From: Ascidia mentula | Lineage: Eukaryota > Chordata > Ascidiacea > Phlebobranchia > Ascidiidae | Direction of reading: 5' to 3' | NCBI GenBank assembly: GCA_947561715.1 | Contig: OX387199.1 | Location: 16,063,001 to 16,127,000, forward strand | DNA: 64,000 nucleotides | Shown here: piece by piece, positions 12,911 through 25,544 of the stretch | Layout of the letters: every line of letters begins with the position of its first letter | Numbering within the stretch: position 1 is the stretch's first letter | Notes under the pieces: model-generated | What the model was told of the DNA's origin: nothing | Seen by the model: the letters and a program-made list of their open reading frames with translations, nothing else | Database searches by the model: none | Translations under genes and position numbers: made by a program

Positions 12911-15900
12911 TTATTGCATGAGCAACACGGAATCAAGAACATGTGTTCCATTCTCAACTCCGCCGTCTTTGAGATGTTTGGCCTTTGAACGAAGCAAGTG
13001 ACCATTGACGTAATTTTCCATCAAACCCTTCTCTGACCTGAATATAGTTGAAATAATCATAAATACCCCTAAACATTCTATCGTGCCATCAACAATTTTA
13101 TCCTTGGATATAAGGAATAGATTGAAAATTTACGTATATATTTCCGACCCACTTGCTGAACAGTATTCACCACCATATTTCATGCAATCCTATACTAAGG
13201 GATCATAATAAAGAAAAATACGCCAATGCGAGAAGCATTTTGGGAGATTACGTGAAATTAAGGTGAAAGTATTTACGATAAAAATCCAATTGTTTCAAAG
13301 CAAACAATGGTGCTCGTTGGTACACGTTTGCTGTTCATGGCCCCTTAGACTGGCATGGGCCCTGGTGAGCGGCCGGGTTACGCCTCTCCCAAATTTTTTA
13401 TCAGTAAATTTATGTTCCCGGACATAAAATTTATGTTCCCAGGCATACACTTTAACCCTTTCTTCTCCACGAACGCAATCTCAGTCGTGTGGCAAAGACA
13501 TGCCATCAATATTCACATCGCATGCCGACGTTGGCCAACTTGTAATTTAGTTGATATTGGTATATTTTCTACAATCGTAGCAAGTAGGCGTATCGTTAAC
13601 AAAACATACTCGAAAGAAATCCCGAAAATTCCCAACTCAGAAACGACTTCCTCCTTGGTGACCTTTCCATTTTTCACAAGGTAGTTTAAAGTAGAATATG
13701 GTTTAATAATCTCCATCAAAATGTAACCACTTCTTCGCTCGTCATGACCAATCTCTTTTAGTAATTGTATCATGTCATCGCCAAAAACATTGTTACCTAA
13801 ATGCAAAATATATTGATATTGATGTCATGAAAACAACGAGCCTCTTGGAGAAGGAAGGGTTACGCTTCCACAGGATTCTAATTCTGGAATCTATTAAAAG
13901 TTAAGGGAACTGGTCTATAGTCTAATGCAGGCTATTCTGTTAAATTATTCGGCGAGTCAAAATAAAAAAAAAATTTTTTATTTATAATGCGGACGAAACG
14001 AGAATAAGACCTGTTTAATGTCAAACCAAACGCATTACCTCCGCCTTCTCGTTGTGGTTTCATCACATACATATCTGGTTGATCCATTGCTAATTTAACA
14101 GTTGAATCTCCTTCGTCGCCCTGTTCCAAGTAAACTATAAGTTTTATGTTAGAAAACATGTTTTGAAGCAGTCCAACACAATCTATGTGGACAAACATGG
14201 GTTCATATTGTTTGGTCAATTACCAGTCATTAGAATGTCGCTGGGTATTTGATGTAATAAGTAATATAGCTTTAATTCAAAATGACATACAAACCATTTC
14301 AAAGCAGTGCAATCTGCAAAAGGTTTTCCTCATTTTTGCTGCTGCCTTAATGTCAAGGAAACGTTCCAAAACCTTGGGTCTTGCCAACACTTCTTGCATT
14401 GTTTTCGTTCCAAACAACTGTTGTCCAACTGACGGACATTTAATTGCACGACTAAGTTCAAAGTCTCTGCGCAACTTCCAAATCTGTGTACAATGTATCA
14501 GTTAAATCTTATTAGTTAGGTTCCATATTGTTGACATTTCCTTTCCATCAAACCTCATCGGAATCGTACTGGTCAGGGTGATAACCAGTAAGGTAGTAGA
14601 GCATGGCAACCTCCTCGTTATGTCTGTAGCGTAAACACTACATATTAACAATATAAATGAACAAGCAACGTTATTTATAAGCCTTACATCAACAGTGTTC
14701 CATCGCTGCGCACTTGCGTTTTGCCATTTAAATCATTCAATTGAAACATTCTACATGCGATTTCAGGATTCAGGGCCTGTATTTCAAACATCAGTGAATT
14801 TTGGTCACCAAAGTAGTTAATTTCGCGTTCCATCAACAAAAATACAATCACTGCCTTCGGATTTCCATAGTACTCCCATGCATTCACCAAGCATCGCGCT
14901 GCTGATTTTGCAGCTTCGTTTTCAGGCAGTTGTTCAGCATATTGGTTTAAGTTGAACCGATTTACCACTCTTCTGTGAATACACCTCATACTCTCTGTAC
15001 CAATTCCGGCGAAACTCACTCCCATCGTATTCGTTTCAACATGTTTCGGAATTGCCTTCATTGTCAAACCATCACATTCGAACATATAATCTATTCGCGT
15101 GAAGGCGAGCTGCAGAATCTGAAATAGTGAACATATGCTTCGAAATGCACTGCAGTGCGTTTTTTGTCGGCCAATTTGTTGTAAAGGGACACATATTACT
15201 TTTTATTAAGGCTGATGCCTGTTGTTGTTTTTTTTTATAAATATTTTTATGTTACCTTTCTTGGGTTAGAGGACGCCAGTTTATATATTGCCAGGAGTCT
15301 TTGAATAAATTCGTCGTGGACTCTGCAAAGAAATTTGAATTAAACGTTCAAACATTTATGTATGTTGGTGGAATAAAGTTTTTACCTCTCAAAACAATCG
15401 ACCATAAATTGTTTGTCTTCGACAACAAGATGCATAAGTTTTTGGATATCAACTTGAACCTCCTTGAGATATTGCAGAGCTTCTTTGCTTATTGGTGTCG
15501 GGAATAAAGTAAATGGAATATGGATTACATCCTGGAACAAAAAAGTTTCTTTCGTGGATTGTTGGAAAGAGTACAATTTTACTTTAATACACATAGTTTC
15601 TGCAGGTCTGTGTGTATTCATTTCCATAGCGCACATGAGAGATTTATCTCCGAACCACATGCGATTAATTTGATCTTCTGGCACAATTAAATGTTGATTT
15701 TCATTTACCGTCGGCACGCCTGCTTCAACAGAGTAATAGTGATACGGCAAACAAACTTGTATTACCAAAAACGCATCAATATCTTGACGAAACCTAGATG
15801 AATGACAAGCGAAAGGTCAGTGAAAAAAATCAACGTCAAATTGTGCCAAAAGATCAGATTCTTTGAAATTACAAAATTCCTGGAGCAACAGCAGCACAAT

Positions 15901-16088
15901 ATTGCAAATAATTTTAAGTCCTTCTTCTCGAGAATGTGCTTCTGATCGCTTACTTTTGCTTCCTGATTTTTTGGCGTTATCGTATATAGAACACCCTCGG
16001 AGATTGCGTGATCGACTGCATTTTCAACATCAGCGTCAGTTACACGGACCGAAGCTATCTGATTTTGCACAATTTCATACATTGTCAA
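12911..16088 (-). CDS. GSS: Glutathione synthetase copy 3
   Basis: Nine exons: 16088-15954, 15531-15386, 15322-15256, 15118-14688, 14623-14554, 14483-14291, 14134-14039, 13796-13610, 13037-12911. They sum to 1452 bases, an uninterrupted 483-residue frame. All introns are GT-AG and phases agree throughout. Motifs: VETNT with Glu144/Asn146 for Mg-ATP, GTKTMQE, KPQREGGGN at about 374-381, ELGIFG, and HLLRSKAKHLKDGG near the C-terminus. Role: second step of glutathione synthesis. It is nearly identical to disrupted copy 1 apart from that copy's 5-bp loss, so copies 1 and 3 share the latest common ancestor in the gene body. Having two intact copies may raise enzyme dose; that is inference. Confidence 0.96.
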
Positions 16089-17242
16089 AGATTTAATTGT
16101 TTTTCTATTACAAGTTAATGAAGCTCCAAATTGGCAAACCTATAAAATTTAATTAATCACAATTAACACAAAAGTCTTTCATACTCTGGGCTTTCTGGGC
16201 CCCCTGGGTGCTGCTGACCCATAAAGGCAAAAGCCTTTGGCTGATAATTATCAATCTCCTTTCTTCTTGTTTTGAAATTTTTCAATCTTTCAAATATTTC
16301 GTGCAAGTATATTTTTACCAAGTGCCAATTGACTACCAGACTGCAACACATGCGGCCCAGAGCAGTGAAACGATTTACGATTGGACTATTATTTAACAGG
16401 ATTTCCTTAGCGCACACATCCTTTAAAAATATTGCAACTCAGCGGTTGCCTTTGTGGCGACGAGGTAGCAATCTGGCCTTTTTGCATCAATTTAACTTGG
16501 TAATTATAAATTCGTTGCAGCACCGCCTTGAAAACTCAGGTTTTAGGGACTGTTAATATTATGTCATACCAAAGTATAAGAAACTTTTTCATACAGTAGA
16601 GAACCTCTAATGTTGCAGTACTGGCATGTAATATTTTAACATCTGGTTCTCACACTACCAGCATGTCATAGGAACCGCGGAAATACAATGCTCGAAATGA
16701 AACAGAGGCCAACAACCGGTGCAAACCGGCTGAATCTCACCACTGAATGTATAAGGTTTCTTTTCTCACTCGGCTTTCTGCCTCTCAGAACATTGCGTTT
16801 GAAACTTTCGATCCTGCTTCAGTGAGATACCTAAAATAATTTAGGTAAACTCTAATAATTGGAATGCGGATAACACAAGTTGATCTTAAATGCATTTTAT
16901 ATCTGCCAGCACATCATCAGATGACGTACTTTAAAAATAAATTTCCCGACTATTTAAAAGAGAGTGCAACAACTGCCTATACCAATCCGATCAGAATTCC
17001 TAAATTTCCTTAACGTGCGTAGTTAAATAATGAACTGTTGATATTACTTATATGCTTATGATAAGCAAAAGTGGAGCCAACAATGTGTCTCTATCTATGA
17101 TGTCAAACATTTCCTGCTGCTACACTCTTATATACATTTTTTGGAAAATTGTCCTATTTTTTAAGTACGATTCCTTTCATTAAAAACTTTCACGAAAATT
17201 GGCTGCGTTTTAAACAGCGACCAGACAAAACTTCGAGGTCTA

Positions 17243-19741
17243 CTGCAGTTTCTAAAATGCGCAGACGTGAAACGGTGTGGTGAACCGCAACTACAAAAGT
17301 TTCAGCATCAGTGACTAAATCCGACAGTGAGTCGTGTAGTTTTTCGAAATGGCCCTAAAACTGACTAAGATAATAGAATATCGTTAACTGTGGTGATGTT
17401 CCCAATCCTAAGTTATAATGCAGTTAACACAACTACGAATCAATTCATTTCGTTTCTGCAAATTGTTATTACAATATATATTTCCATAAAGCAACAAGCC
17501 TCGATTTGATATCAGCATGTTTTCCATGTTTTGTTGTAAGGTTTTCAGTTGCCACGGTACCCGCACAAAACGTACCTTTCACAGGCGTAGCTGCCTGAAT
17601 CATTGCTACGTAGCACAAAAAGCTGAGCCGGCTTAACACATTTTTTGCGTGAGAATATGTGCAACAAAGGGTGCGCAGATTGTTTGTGAAGTTTTTGCGA
17701 AGGCGCGCTTCAGTGAGCCACACGCATGGAGTGGGGTCGAATGTGCATGCATGCAAACTTACAGAATTTGTGGAAGTTAGTTGTTGAGATATTATGACCA
17801 GTAGCTGGCTGCACAAATCAACGACCGATTAACTACGGGTTATATATGCCTATAATATAGGCAAAGTAAAATTAAGAAGTCTTAAATGTATAAGCTACAC
17901 GCCACATTTAAATGATAAACGATTTGTGTGCAAGTGTAAGTATTGTCACAAAGTCTTTTGACGTTTAACGTCGGTCATACGTATAGTTCGGGGTAAAGGC
18001 GAAACTCTAAACGCAGAGCAGTGGCGGCTTAGAATTGGATAGAAGCAGTGTGACCCATAGCATAGTTTAACCATAGGGATAGGACGTGAGAAAGAAAGAT
18101 TCATAACCCACTCAACCCAAAGTTGATATTTGGGTAATATTAATTCTACCCTCCGTGTTGGGTTATCACATGCTTACCCGAAGTTTTTGGTTGGGTAATC
18201 TGATATATACCCAACCAAATTGGGTAAATGCGTAAGTTACATACTTTTTTTTGGGGGGGGGGGTGATTCATCAACTACCCACCAATCACTACCAAACTTT
18301 TTTAACAATGCACTTCGTGCTTTCCGCCTTGGGCCTTTGGTGGGTGGATTCTTTCTTGGACAATGCCGCTAACTTCAATAAACCTTTATTCCTCGCCTTG
18401 TTGCTCAGTCAAACAACCGACCTCAGAAGCTATTTTATCTATATTCACATATCTTCTCGCAGAGTTCTTCACATGTCCGTGTGTAATTACGTCATATGCT
18501 TTGCGTTCTGTTTGATCGCTGGGTGGGGATTTTATTCACTTCAAAACCAACCCTGCGCATTATATTTCTACCCTACCAAGATTGCAGTGGAATTCGACAG
18601 CGAAAACTCGAAGGTAAGACCCATTTCCTGTAAGCAAGCGTGGTTGAAATGCAAATGTGCTCTAAGTCGTGCACTGACCATGGCTGGGACGCACATACCT
18701 TCTTTACTGACCCAGTACATAAAGAGCCATACGTGCTTTTCACTATTTAAACAATTCATTTTGGACCTACAATAAAAAACCAGAGCTGGAAGCCATGCGA
18801 CAACGGCGGTTGCTGAATTGTATTTTATTATTGCAAAGAAAGACGCTGAAAAGTATAAAAATCCCCAAAAGGGCGTAATTGATTAAAATAATGTTCACAA
18901 CAGTTGCAAAATTCATTATAACTGCGTTCAATCAATAATCATAGCGTTCCACACCAACAGTTTTCAAACAAAATATCACAACGCACGTATTACTGAAACT
19001 CCCCACAGCGCCATATACTGATGTGGGAAAATCACGTCTTTAAAATGTTAACACCAAAAACAGAAGAAACAAGGGACAATATAAGAATGTTACACTTCCG
19101 CAACGTAAACAATATACCCAGGGGTATCGCAAAACTAACAAAAGTGAAATGTTTTGCTTAGAATAATGAGAAAAACACACATTGTAACAGGTTCCATGCT
19201 CGGTAACATGACAGATGAGCTCGAGTGAGTTTTTAGTATGGCAAAAATAAGTTGCAATTAGATTAAATTTTGCATGATTGAGATGGCAGAAATGTGAACG
19301 ACTGGCCCAAAATACACTTGTAAGGGAGCCTTATGCAAAACAAATAAGTTCAAGCAACTTAATTTGACAAAAAAAGCAAATGATTATCCAAATCTTGACA
19401 CAAGGGAAAAATATTTGGCACTCAAAACGCCAGCAAACATGCATGAAAATACTTAGAATTTTATTGATTAATGTTTGGCAGGTAGGCATAACAACACTTA
19501 GAATCAAATACAGTTGAAAATAAAATTCGGGTGACTGCAGCATAAAACATTGGGCAATAAAAAATATATGACTTATATATGACAATATAGTATGCAAAAT
19601 CATTTAGCATGTAAGTAATGAGCATACTTTACAAACAATACCAAATTTTTCATGACAGACTTTCCGGGGAAAGCATAATAAATACAGAATTACAATAAAG
19701 TTATTAATGAGGTTTGTATTATCCTCATAAAAACATGATTT
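17243..19741. other. Intergenic DNA between GSS array and NLR gene
   Basis: No recognised gene. Two long open frames (minus 17469-17816 and plus 18251-18775) have no known domain. Around 18110-18235 there are several copies of ACCCAA/TTGGGT in both orientations, including a 12-bp-stem hairpin at about 18188-18221, so this is probably a small inverted-repeat element. A T-run then G-run lies at 18244-18263. The part below 19741 is probably the 3' untranslated region of the NLR gene. Confidence 0.4.
18110..18235. repeat. ACCCAA/TTGGGT inverted-repeat element
   Basis: The motif TTGGGTAA and its complement TACCCAA occur several times in about 125 bp. The clearest hairpin pairs TTTGGTTGGGTA with TACCCAACCAAA around a 10-base loop. 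The pattern suggests a MITE or its remnant, but I could not define the element ends or a target duplication. Confidence 0.35.
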
Positions 19742-22700
19742 TCATAAACAAGCGCTGTTTTGCACTTTCGCTTCAATTCTACACTTTTCCGTCTCTGTGA
19801 ACGAACACTTGGTCACATACAAGATTTTGATGTTGTGAGCACATGCCTCCAAACATTGGGCACTTTTGGAAGTCAATCCATTTCCGGAAACAACCAGTCT
19901 TGTCATCTAGTAAGGAAAACACAATACGAAAAAGAAGTTATACATTGGTTTGTTCATTGCATTAGACCACTCTCAACATAAATTATCATCATGATAGTAA
20001 GGTACATTCACCATTCCGTGCATTCAACAACCTCTAACACAGTTGAATTGTCCACTTTTACAGCACGCCTATTTACACAGTAAACAAACATTTAGTATGG
20101 TTCAATTATGTACAATGAGCCCTGCAAACAAAACGTGTACAGCATCAACATTAGTCAGCAACAGTACTTACTGGTTTTGGGGATTCAGCTATTTTTCCAC
20201 ACAGCGTGCTCATCCCATAATCTTTTATTCCACAACCGCTCACATCCAAGGTGCTTATGTTGTGAACACAACGAGAAATAGAAACAGCCCCAGCATCTTC
20301 AATATTATTCCCATGGATATTGAGCATTTTTAACTACAAAAAACACACAATTTTTTAAGTTTGGTGTTTAAATTTGTAAAGGACAATGTTTTTTGCATGT
20401 TACATGCCACAATACTGCAAGGAAAACACAAGACAATACATAGAAAACTACAGCAGTGACAACTACAAAGGGATGACTTTGTCTGTATTGGTTCCATCGT
20501 GTTTTAATAACAAGGACATAAATTCCATGTCAAGTTGCATGCAAAATCATTTACAAAGAAAACTTTGCCTTGCAGCTAAAAAGTTTCAATGACATTCAGC
20601 TACGGGATGAGGCTTAAACTGGCACAATGTGAATCAAAATATTATTTAAAACTTACTGGATTTTCAAGGATCTGTTGAGACAGTTCTTCTATTCCTCTGG
20701 GACCAATTCCACAATTGCGCACATACAACTCCTTCACGTACTTCACACAGCGAGATAAAGATGTTGCCCCTGAATTTCCAATGTCGTTTTCACAGAGGAA
20801 CAATGTGTCCAACTGCACAAACATCAACATTGTTAAGTAAAAAACTCATATTAGCTGTCCAAAAACATTTTATTTATTTTCTTACAGGTGTTTGAGAGTT
20901 TTCCAGTGCTTCACAGAGCATTGCTGCTCCAATTTCATCAATTCCACATTTGATTAAAGTAACGAGAGAAAAATTGTGCAGGCCAAGGGAAACATGTCTG
21001 ATATCCGCAATACCCAAGTTGACGTTGGTAATGGAGAAACTGTCAAGCTACAAAAATTACCTTGTTAAAAGTATTGTGCACAGAATATTTTACAACAACT
21101 TAGGTTTGGAATAAACTTAGGTTGGACTTTACTGCATTTACTTATCACGTTTGAAAGTCAACTTTTGGCAATCCTTTAAATCAGAATTTTATCGGTAATC
21201 AACCATATTTACTAAATATTAGTGGTATAGCAACATCTAAAAAAAACTAAACAAATACCTTGTGCTCTCTCTGGTCTCGAAGAACAAAACATAGATTTTC
21301 CAGATCTGCAAATGATCTGGAACTCAGGCCAAGTTGGGAGGGTAGAGAGGTGTGGACTAGGGTTGTTATTTCAGGACTGTTTGCTTCATGAGCCCAACGA
21401 CAAGTTGTCTGCACTTTATCATTTCCTCTAGCACCTGTTTCCACCACTCTGGGCAACTCAATGAGGGTTTTGAGCAAGTTTATTTTAGTCTTTGTGTCTG
21501 TCTGTGACCAACCAGAAATCAGGGGCTGGACATGTTCAGAAACAAAGTTGTCACAAACCCCAAAGGCAAACCATGAAACTACATCCCATCTGTCTTCCAA
21601 CAACTTCTTGTAGTGTTGTCTAAACTCTGGCAGAGGCATAACCATCATTAAGTAAATTGCGGCAAAAAACTCTTGCCAAATAAGGTGAGAAAAATATTTG
21701 CGCTTGTGACCGTTTAAAATGGTTAACTTAAGGTTTCCTCTCTTGGTCACAGAAGTATGAAGAAAGGCTTCAGCTAGGGACACGTCTATTTCAGTATCAA
21801 GCAAGTCATCTGCACTGAAAACAATCTTTTTCTTTTTCATTCCGTTCCATGCTAATTTGGCAAGTTTATTTATTAGCACACGCTCTGTGCGCTTTAAGTG
21901 ATTTGTTACTGCATACTGAGAACTTGTATAAGCAAGTACCCTACTCATAGAAATCATTTGAATATCTCCTGTGTAACTCATCAAAAAGTTGCAGGTCAGA
22001 ACAAAATTAACAGGAACATAACAATAAGCAAACAGGTTGTACTTCTGGGTCAGTTTTTGTTGGACTTCTCGGTAACTTCTGCCACATATCTGTCGTCCAA
22101 GTTCATCTTGTGATCTTGGATTAAGACCAAGTATTTCAACAACAAAACTTGGGCGGTATGATGCATGAAGTTGGTATAGTTGCACTGGTCGTGATGTAAA
22201 AATCTTTCTGGAGTGTGGCAGTAAGTTACCACCTGCTAAATGCTTAAGAAAATACTCTGCTTTGGCTCTTGAATGCAAACTGGGAATAGGGACTTCTGAA
22301 GAAAAAAAATCAAATGCTGCTTCATCCAAGCCATCGAACAAAAGTAGCACTTGATGATCATGTAAAATCAATTTAATTACACTCTTAATTTGTTTTTGAG
22401 TGAATGAAAAGGAAGATAGCATAGTGGAGAAAAGAAATTCAAAAAGTGTCAATTCTTTCTCGAAATCCATAAATCTAATAACAATGTAAAAAAAGAAAGA
22501 TATGTTTTGGAACAACTCCCCTGCCAATGCCTGGAGTGCCCACTTTTTTGCTGAGGTTGTTTTCCCAATACCAGCCTGTCCAACTATACCAACTACATTT
22601 GCATGCTTCTCTACATGAGCGGTTTTAGCTCTCACTTGTGTGGATTTAAATTTCCGATCTGCATCCTGCTGTGCTCTTTCTTTTGCACAATTAAACAATT

Positions 22701-23322
22701 GGTCAACAGAGATATCACCCACTGGTTGTTTAAAAAATAGTTCACTGTTATAGCCTTCTGCTTCAAATTCATTAGCAATTTGCACTGGGTTGCTGACCAT
22801 GGCAAGATTTACAGGCGATATTGGTGATTTGCTGATTTCAGCCAAAGAAGATTCTCCACAGGCAATCTCTTCTACCTTTTCTCTCAGAAGGGACTTTATA
22901 TGATTATCTGAAAATTAATGTCAAAATCATGGAACAACAAGCACAACTAAATAATACTTGAGCATTGCTAGAAATTGCAATAAAATGTCATACGCAAAAC
23001 GGTTTCTTCATTTGCAGGTCTCGACTGTGTTGAAGAGTGGGGTTGTTCCACTGTCCGCTGAAGTGACACAGTTTGATGGACAGTGATCTGCACTGGTGCA
23101 TTATACACAGGTCCAGTTGTGTGGATATTTGTGTCTCCAATATGTGGTGGCTGTTCGCTACCTGAAACCTGCATAGTCAACATTGATTATAAAACTAGTA
23201 TTTTTTATGAAGTTAATGTTTCTTACCAAATTTATTTCCCTCGATAGAGTCTCTAGGGGTTGATCTAAAGCAGGCACTAGACAATTTGAATTTTCATAAG
23301 TAATTTCTTCCCTATTATCCAT
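19742..23322 (-). CDS. NACHT-LRR (NLR) immune receptor
   Basis: Seven exons on the minus strand: 23322-23227, 23168-22994, 22907-21259, 21047-20886, 20812-20657, 20333-20172, 19906-19742. They sum to 2565 bases, 854 residues plus stop, with all phases in agreement. Order of parts: an N-terminal stretch of about 190 residues in which I recognise no CARD, PYD or death domain; a NACHT NTPase with Walker A GQAGIGKTT near residue 200 and Walker B LLLFDGLDEA; a winged-helix-like middle ending in HLIWQEFFAA; then four C-terminal exons of 52-55 residues, each holding ribonuclease-inhibitor-type leucine-rich repeats (CENDIGNSGA, RNCGIGPRGI). One-repeat exons with phase 0 borders are typical of NLRs. 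Likely a cytosolic sensor of microbial or danger signals. The start is the first in-frame ATG after a plausible promoter; an upstream non-ATG frame extends 18 codons, and a further 5' exon cannot be excluded. Confidence 0.9.
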
Positions 23323-23379
23323 ATTTCCCAAACTAGAATTGCGTCTTCCAAACCCCTGTTCGGGTCTAGTGCACAATTG

Positions 23380-24359
23380 CGGTTTGACTAAAATCCTGAC
23401 TGCCTGACCCGCCTGACTTGCCTGACTTCAACAGCAGTGTTTCCAAAACTATTTTTAGGAAAAGTCGCCTGATTGCCTGACTTTCGTGATTATGTGTTGT
23501 AATTGCCTGGTTTTCGTGAATGTGCGTTGCAATTGCCTGACTTGCATATGTTTGTATTTTAAATGCATGACTTTTGTTTTAGTATGGGCGCAGGAATTGC
23601 GCAGCTTTTGTGTGATTGGGAGTATTTGCGCTGTTACTTAGACCCTTGAAAGACCTATAGAAAGTCTGAAGATGAGAATGTTCTGCGAATCCAACACACA
23701 ATCACGAAAGTCAGGCAATTCCAAAACACAGAAGTCAGGCAATTCCAATACGCATTCACGAAAGTCAGGCAATGACAGCGCACAATCACGAAAGTCAGGC
23801 AATTCTAACACACATTCACGAAAGTCAAAGTCAGGCAATTCCAAAACACAGAAGTCAGGCAATTGCAACGCACAATCACGAAAGTCAGGCAATTCCAACA
23901 CACATTCACGAAAGTCAGGCAATTGCAACACACATTCACGAAAGTCAGGCAATTGCAACACACAATCACGAAAGTCAGGCAATTCCAACACACATTCACG
24001 AAAGTCAGGCAATTGCAACACACATTCACGAAAGTCAGGCAATTCCAACACACAATCACAAAGTCAGGCAATTGCAACGCACAATCACGAAAGTCAGGCA
24101 ATTCCAACACACATTCACGAAAGTCAGGCAATTCCAACACACAATCACAAAGTCAGGCAATTCCAACACACATTCACGAAAGTCAAGCAATTCCAAAACA
24201 CATTCACGAAAGTCAGGCAATTCCAACACACATTCACGAAAGTCAGGCAATTGCAACGCACAGATTACATGGCTATTTTTCCTGAATTTTTTTTGGAAAC
24301 ACTGGTGCTAAAGTCAGGCAAGTCAGGCGAGTCAGGCAGTCAGGATTTTAGTCAAGCCC
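23380..24359. mobile_element. hAT-like non-autonomous element with internal minisatellite
   Basis: The left 85 bp (TTGACTAAAATCCTGACTGC onward) reappears inverted at the right end with few changes. The element is flanked by the 8-bp direct repeat CACAATTG (23372-23379 and 24360-24367), the target-duplication size of hAT transposons. There is no transposase. Inside, short 30-bp repeats in inverted orientation occupy the left arm (about 23480-23560) and a long array fills the right arm. It lies about 50 bp upstream of the NLR start codon. Confidence 0.75.
23690..24260 (+). repeat. 30-bp minisatellite, about 19 units
   Basis: The unit is CACGAAAGTCAGGCAATT plus a variable 12 bases: TCC or TGC after AAT, then AACACACATT or AACACACAATCA-type ends. 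Units alternate between ATTCACG and AATCACG forms, with some 18-bp and 29-bp variants. Because 30 is a multiple of three, several frames on both strands stay open, up to 254 codons; these are not genes. Confidence 0.95.
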
Positions 24360-24937
24360 CACAATTGTTCGTTAACAAATGTGCCTTCATAGGATCAGAA
24401 AATTGGGGAAACCCCAAATTACGTCATGTAACATAGAAATATGTGCGAATATAACGATTTCGTGAAGTATTTCAACTCAAATTTATAAACAAAAATAAGA
24501 GGCGGTGGCCCTGTTTACGCCTATAATCATTAAAATTCGAACAGATTTCTGATTTATACATACTTATATGTGGATCAAGTTTGGAAAAAACCCGTGTAGT
24601 AGTATTTTCCATAAAGGTGGGGGTAATGTTATAGGTCAACATAAAACATTATGTCACTCGCCGCACATGCGCCGAAGAAGCGACACATGGTACATTAGAA
24701 ATAAATTATATGTATACGTTTAAATCAAATTAACCAGACCTGTCAGGAATTTTATACAACTAACCAAAGGTACAGCTTCACCAACATATTTACAATTCTG
24801 AACGATAGCACTTTATTTATCCTCTCTAAATTTAAAAGTTGTGTTGTCTGTGGTAACTGTGAAAACCGACTTTTGCAATATGATATATTGTTGTAATTGG
24901 CTGATCCAGCTATAGGCTGCAATGCCTGGGCTACCAA

Positions 24938-25020
24938 GCCTGCAAACCTAATGATCGCGATACGATAGCAAGGACCTGCGCAGTGGGGCGATCCTGCCAA
25001 TCATACCATTGCATGGAATA
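24938..25020 (+). mobile_element. Short retroposon, U4-snRNA-like, copy A
   Basis: Shares about 80-100 bp with copies at 39178-39277 and 42166-42724: AAGCCTGCAAAC, GATACGATAG, then TGCGCAGTGGGGCGATCCTG and CTGCGTT at the end. The TGCGCAGTGG...GCCAAT core resembles the 5' part of U4 snRNA. This copy has an internal deletion of about 14 bp after GATACGATAG compared with the others. No target duplication found. Confidence 0.55.
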
Positions 25021-25544
25021 TTACTGCGTTGTTGTCATTAATTGTAATTTTCCTGCTGCCGTCCTGAAAAACTTCAACGTAATCGCCAACTACACCACAT
25101 GGTGACCGGATGTCCATCTTTAAAAGTTTTTAACAAACACCGAAAAAAGCTGACTATTCTGAAATAAACATCATGGTCGTTAATGAAAGAACAAGCATTG
25201 ATTGAGCTTATCACCAAACAAGATACTGATTGCATTTCTGCCTACAAAGGTAATACATAAGCTTTTGTATTCGATATTCGAATGTTTTATATGCGAGAGT
25301 CAATTTCTGTCCTACTTGAGTAAAATGTAGCAACTGCACATTTAGACACGTTTTTTTAGTTTTCCGCCGGAAGGTTTTGACTTGAAATACTTTAGAAGAA
25401 TGTTTTATACGCATACGCGTTCTCTACCGGACACAAGTGCTGGGTTAAAGATTCTGCTGGACCCAACGAAAGTTGTAAGTTCTCTCAAAATGTACAAATA
25501 TTGCGTTTACCAAGTATGATACCATGGTACAGTATGGTTAAACA

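Larger units (their letters stand above)
11590..17242. repeat. Tandem array unit 3 (GSS unit)
   Basis: Third unit, about 5652 bp. The gene body is nearly identical to unit 1. The right 700 bp (about 16560-17242) has drifted from the equivalent parts of units 1 and 2, as expected for the outermost copy. Similarity stops at GAGGTCTA, 17242, after which the sequence is single copy. Confidence 0.95.

Noticed and set aside
17469-17816. 115-codon minus-strand open frame
   Set aside because: No known motif, no convincing splice sites, Cys- and Thr-rich composition of random look.
18251-18775. 174-codon plus-strand open frame with a donor-like site at about 18613
   Set aside because: It starts in a G homopolymer, has no domain I know and I could not place partner exons. 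Kept only as part of the intergenic entry.
23638-24436. Long open frames of 111-254 codons on both strands across the minisatellite
   Set aside because: They exist because the repeat unit is 30 bp, a multiple of three, and lacks stops in several frames. They lie within a hAT-like element and have no start or splice context.
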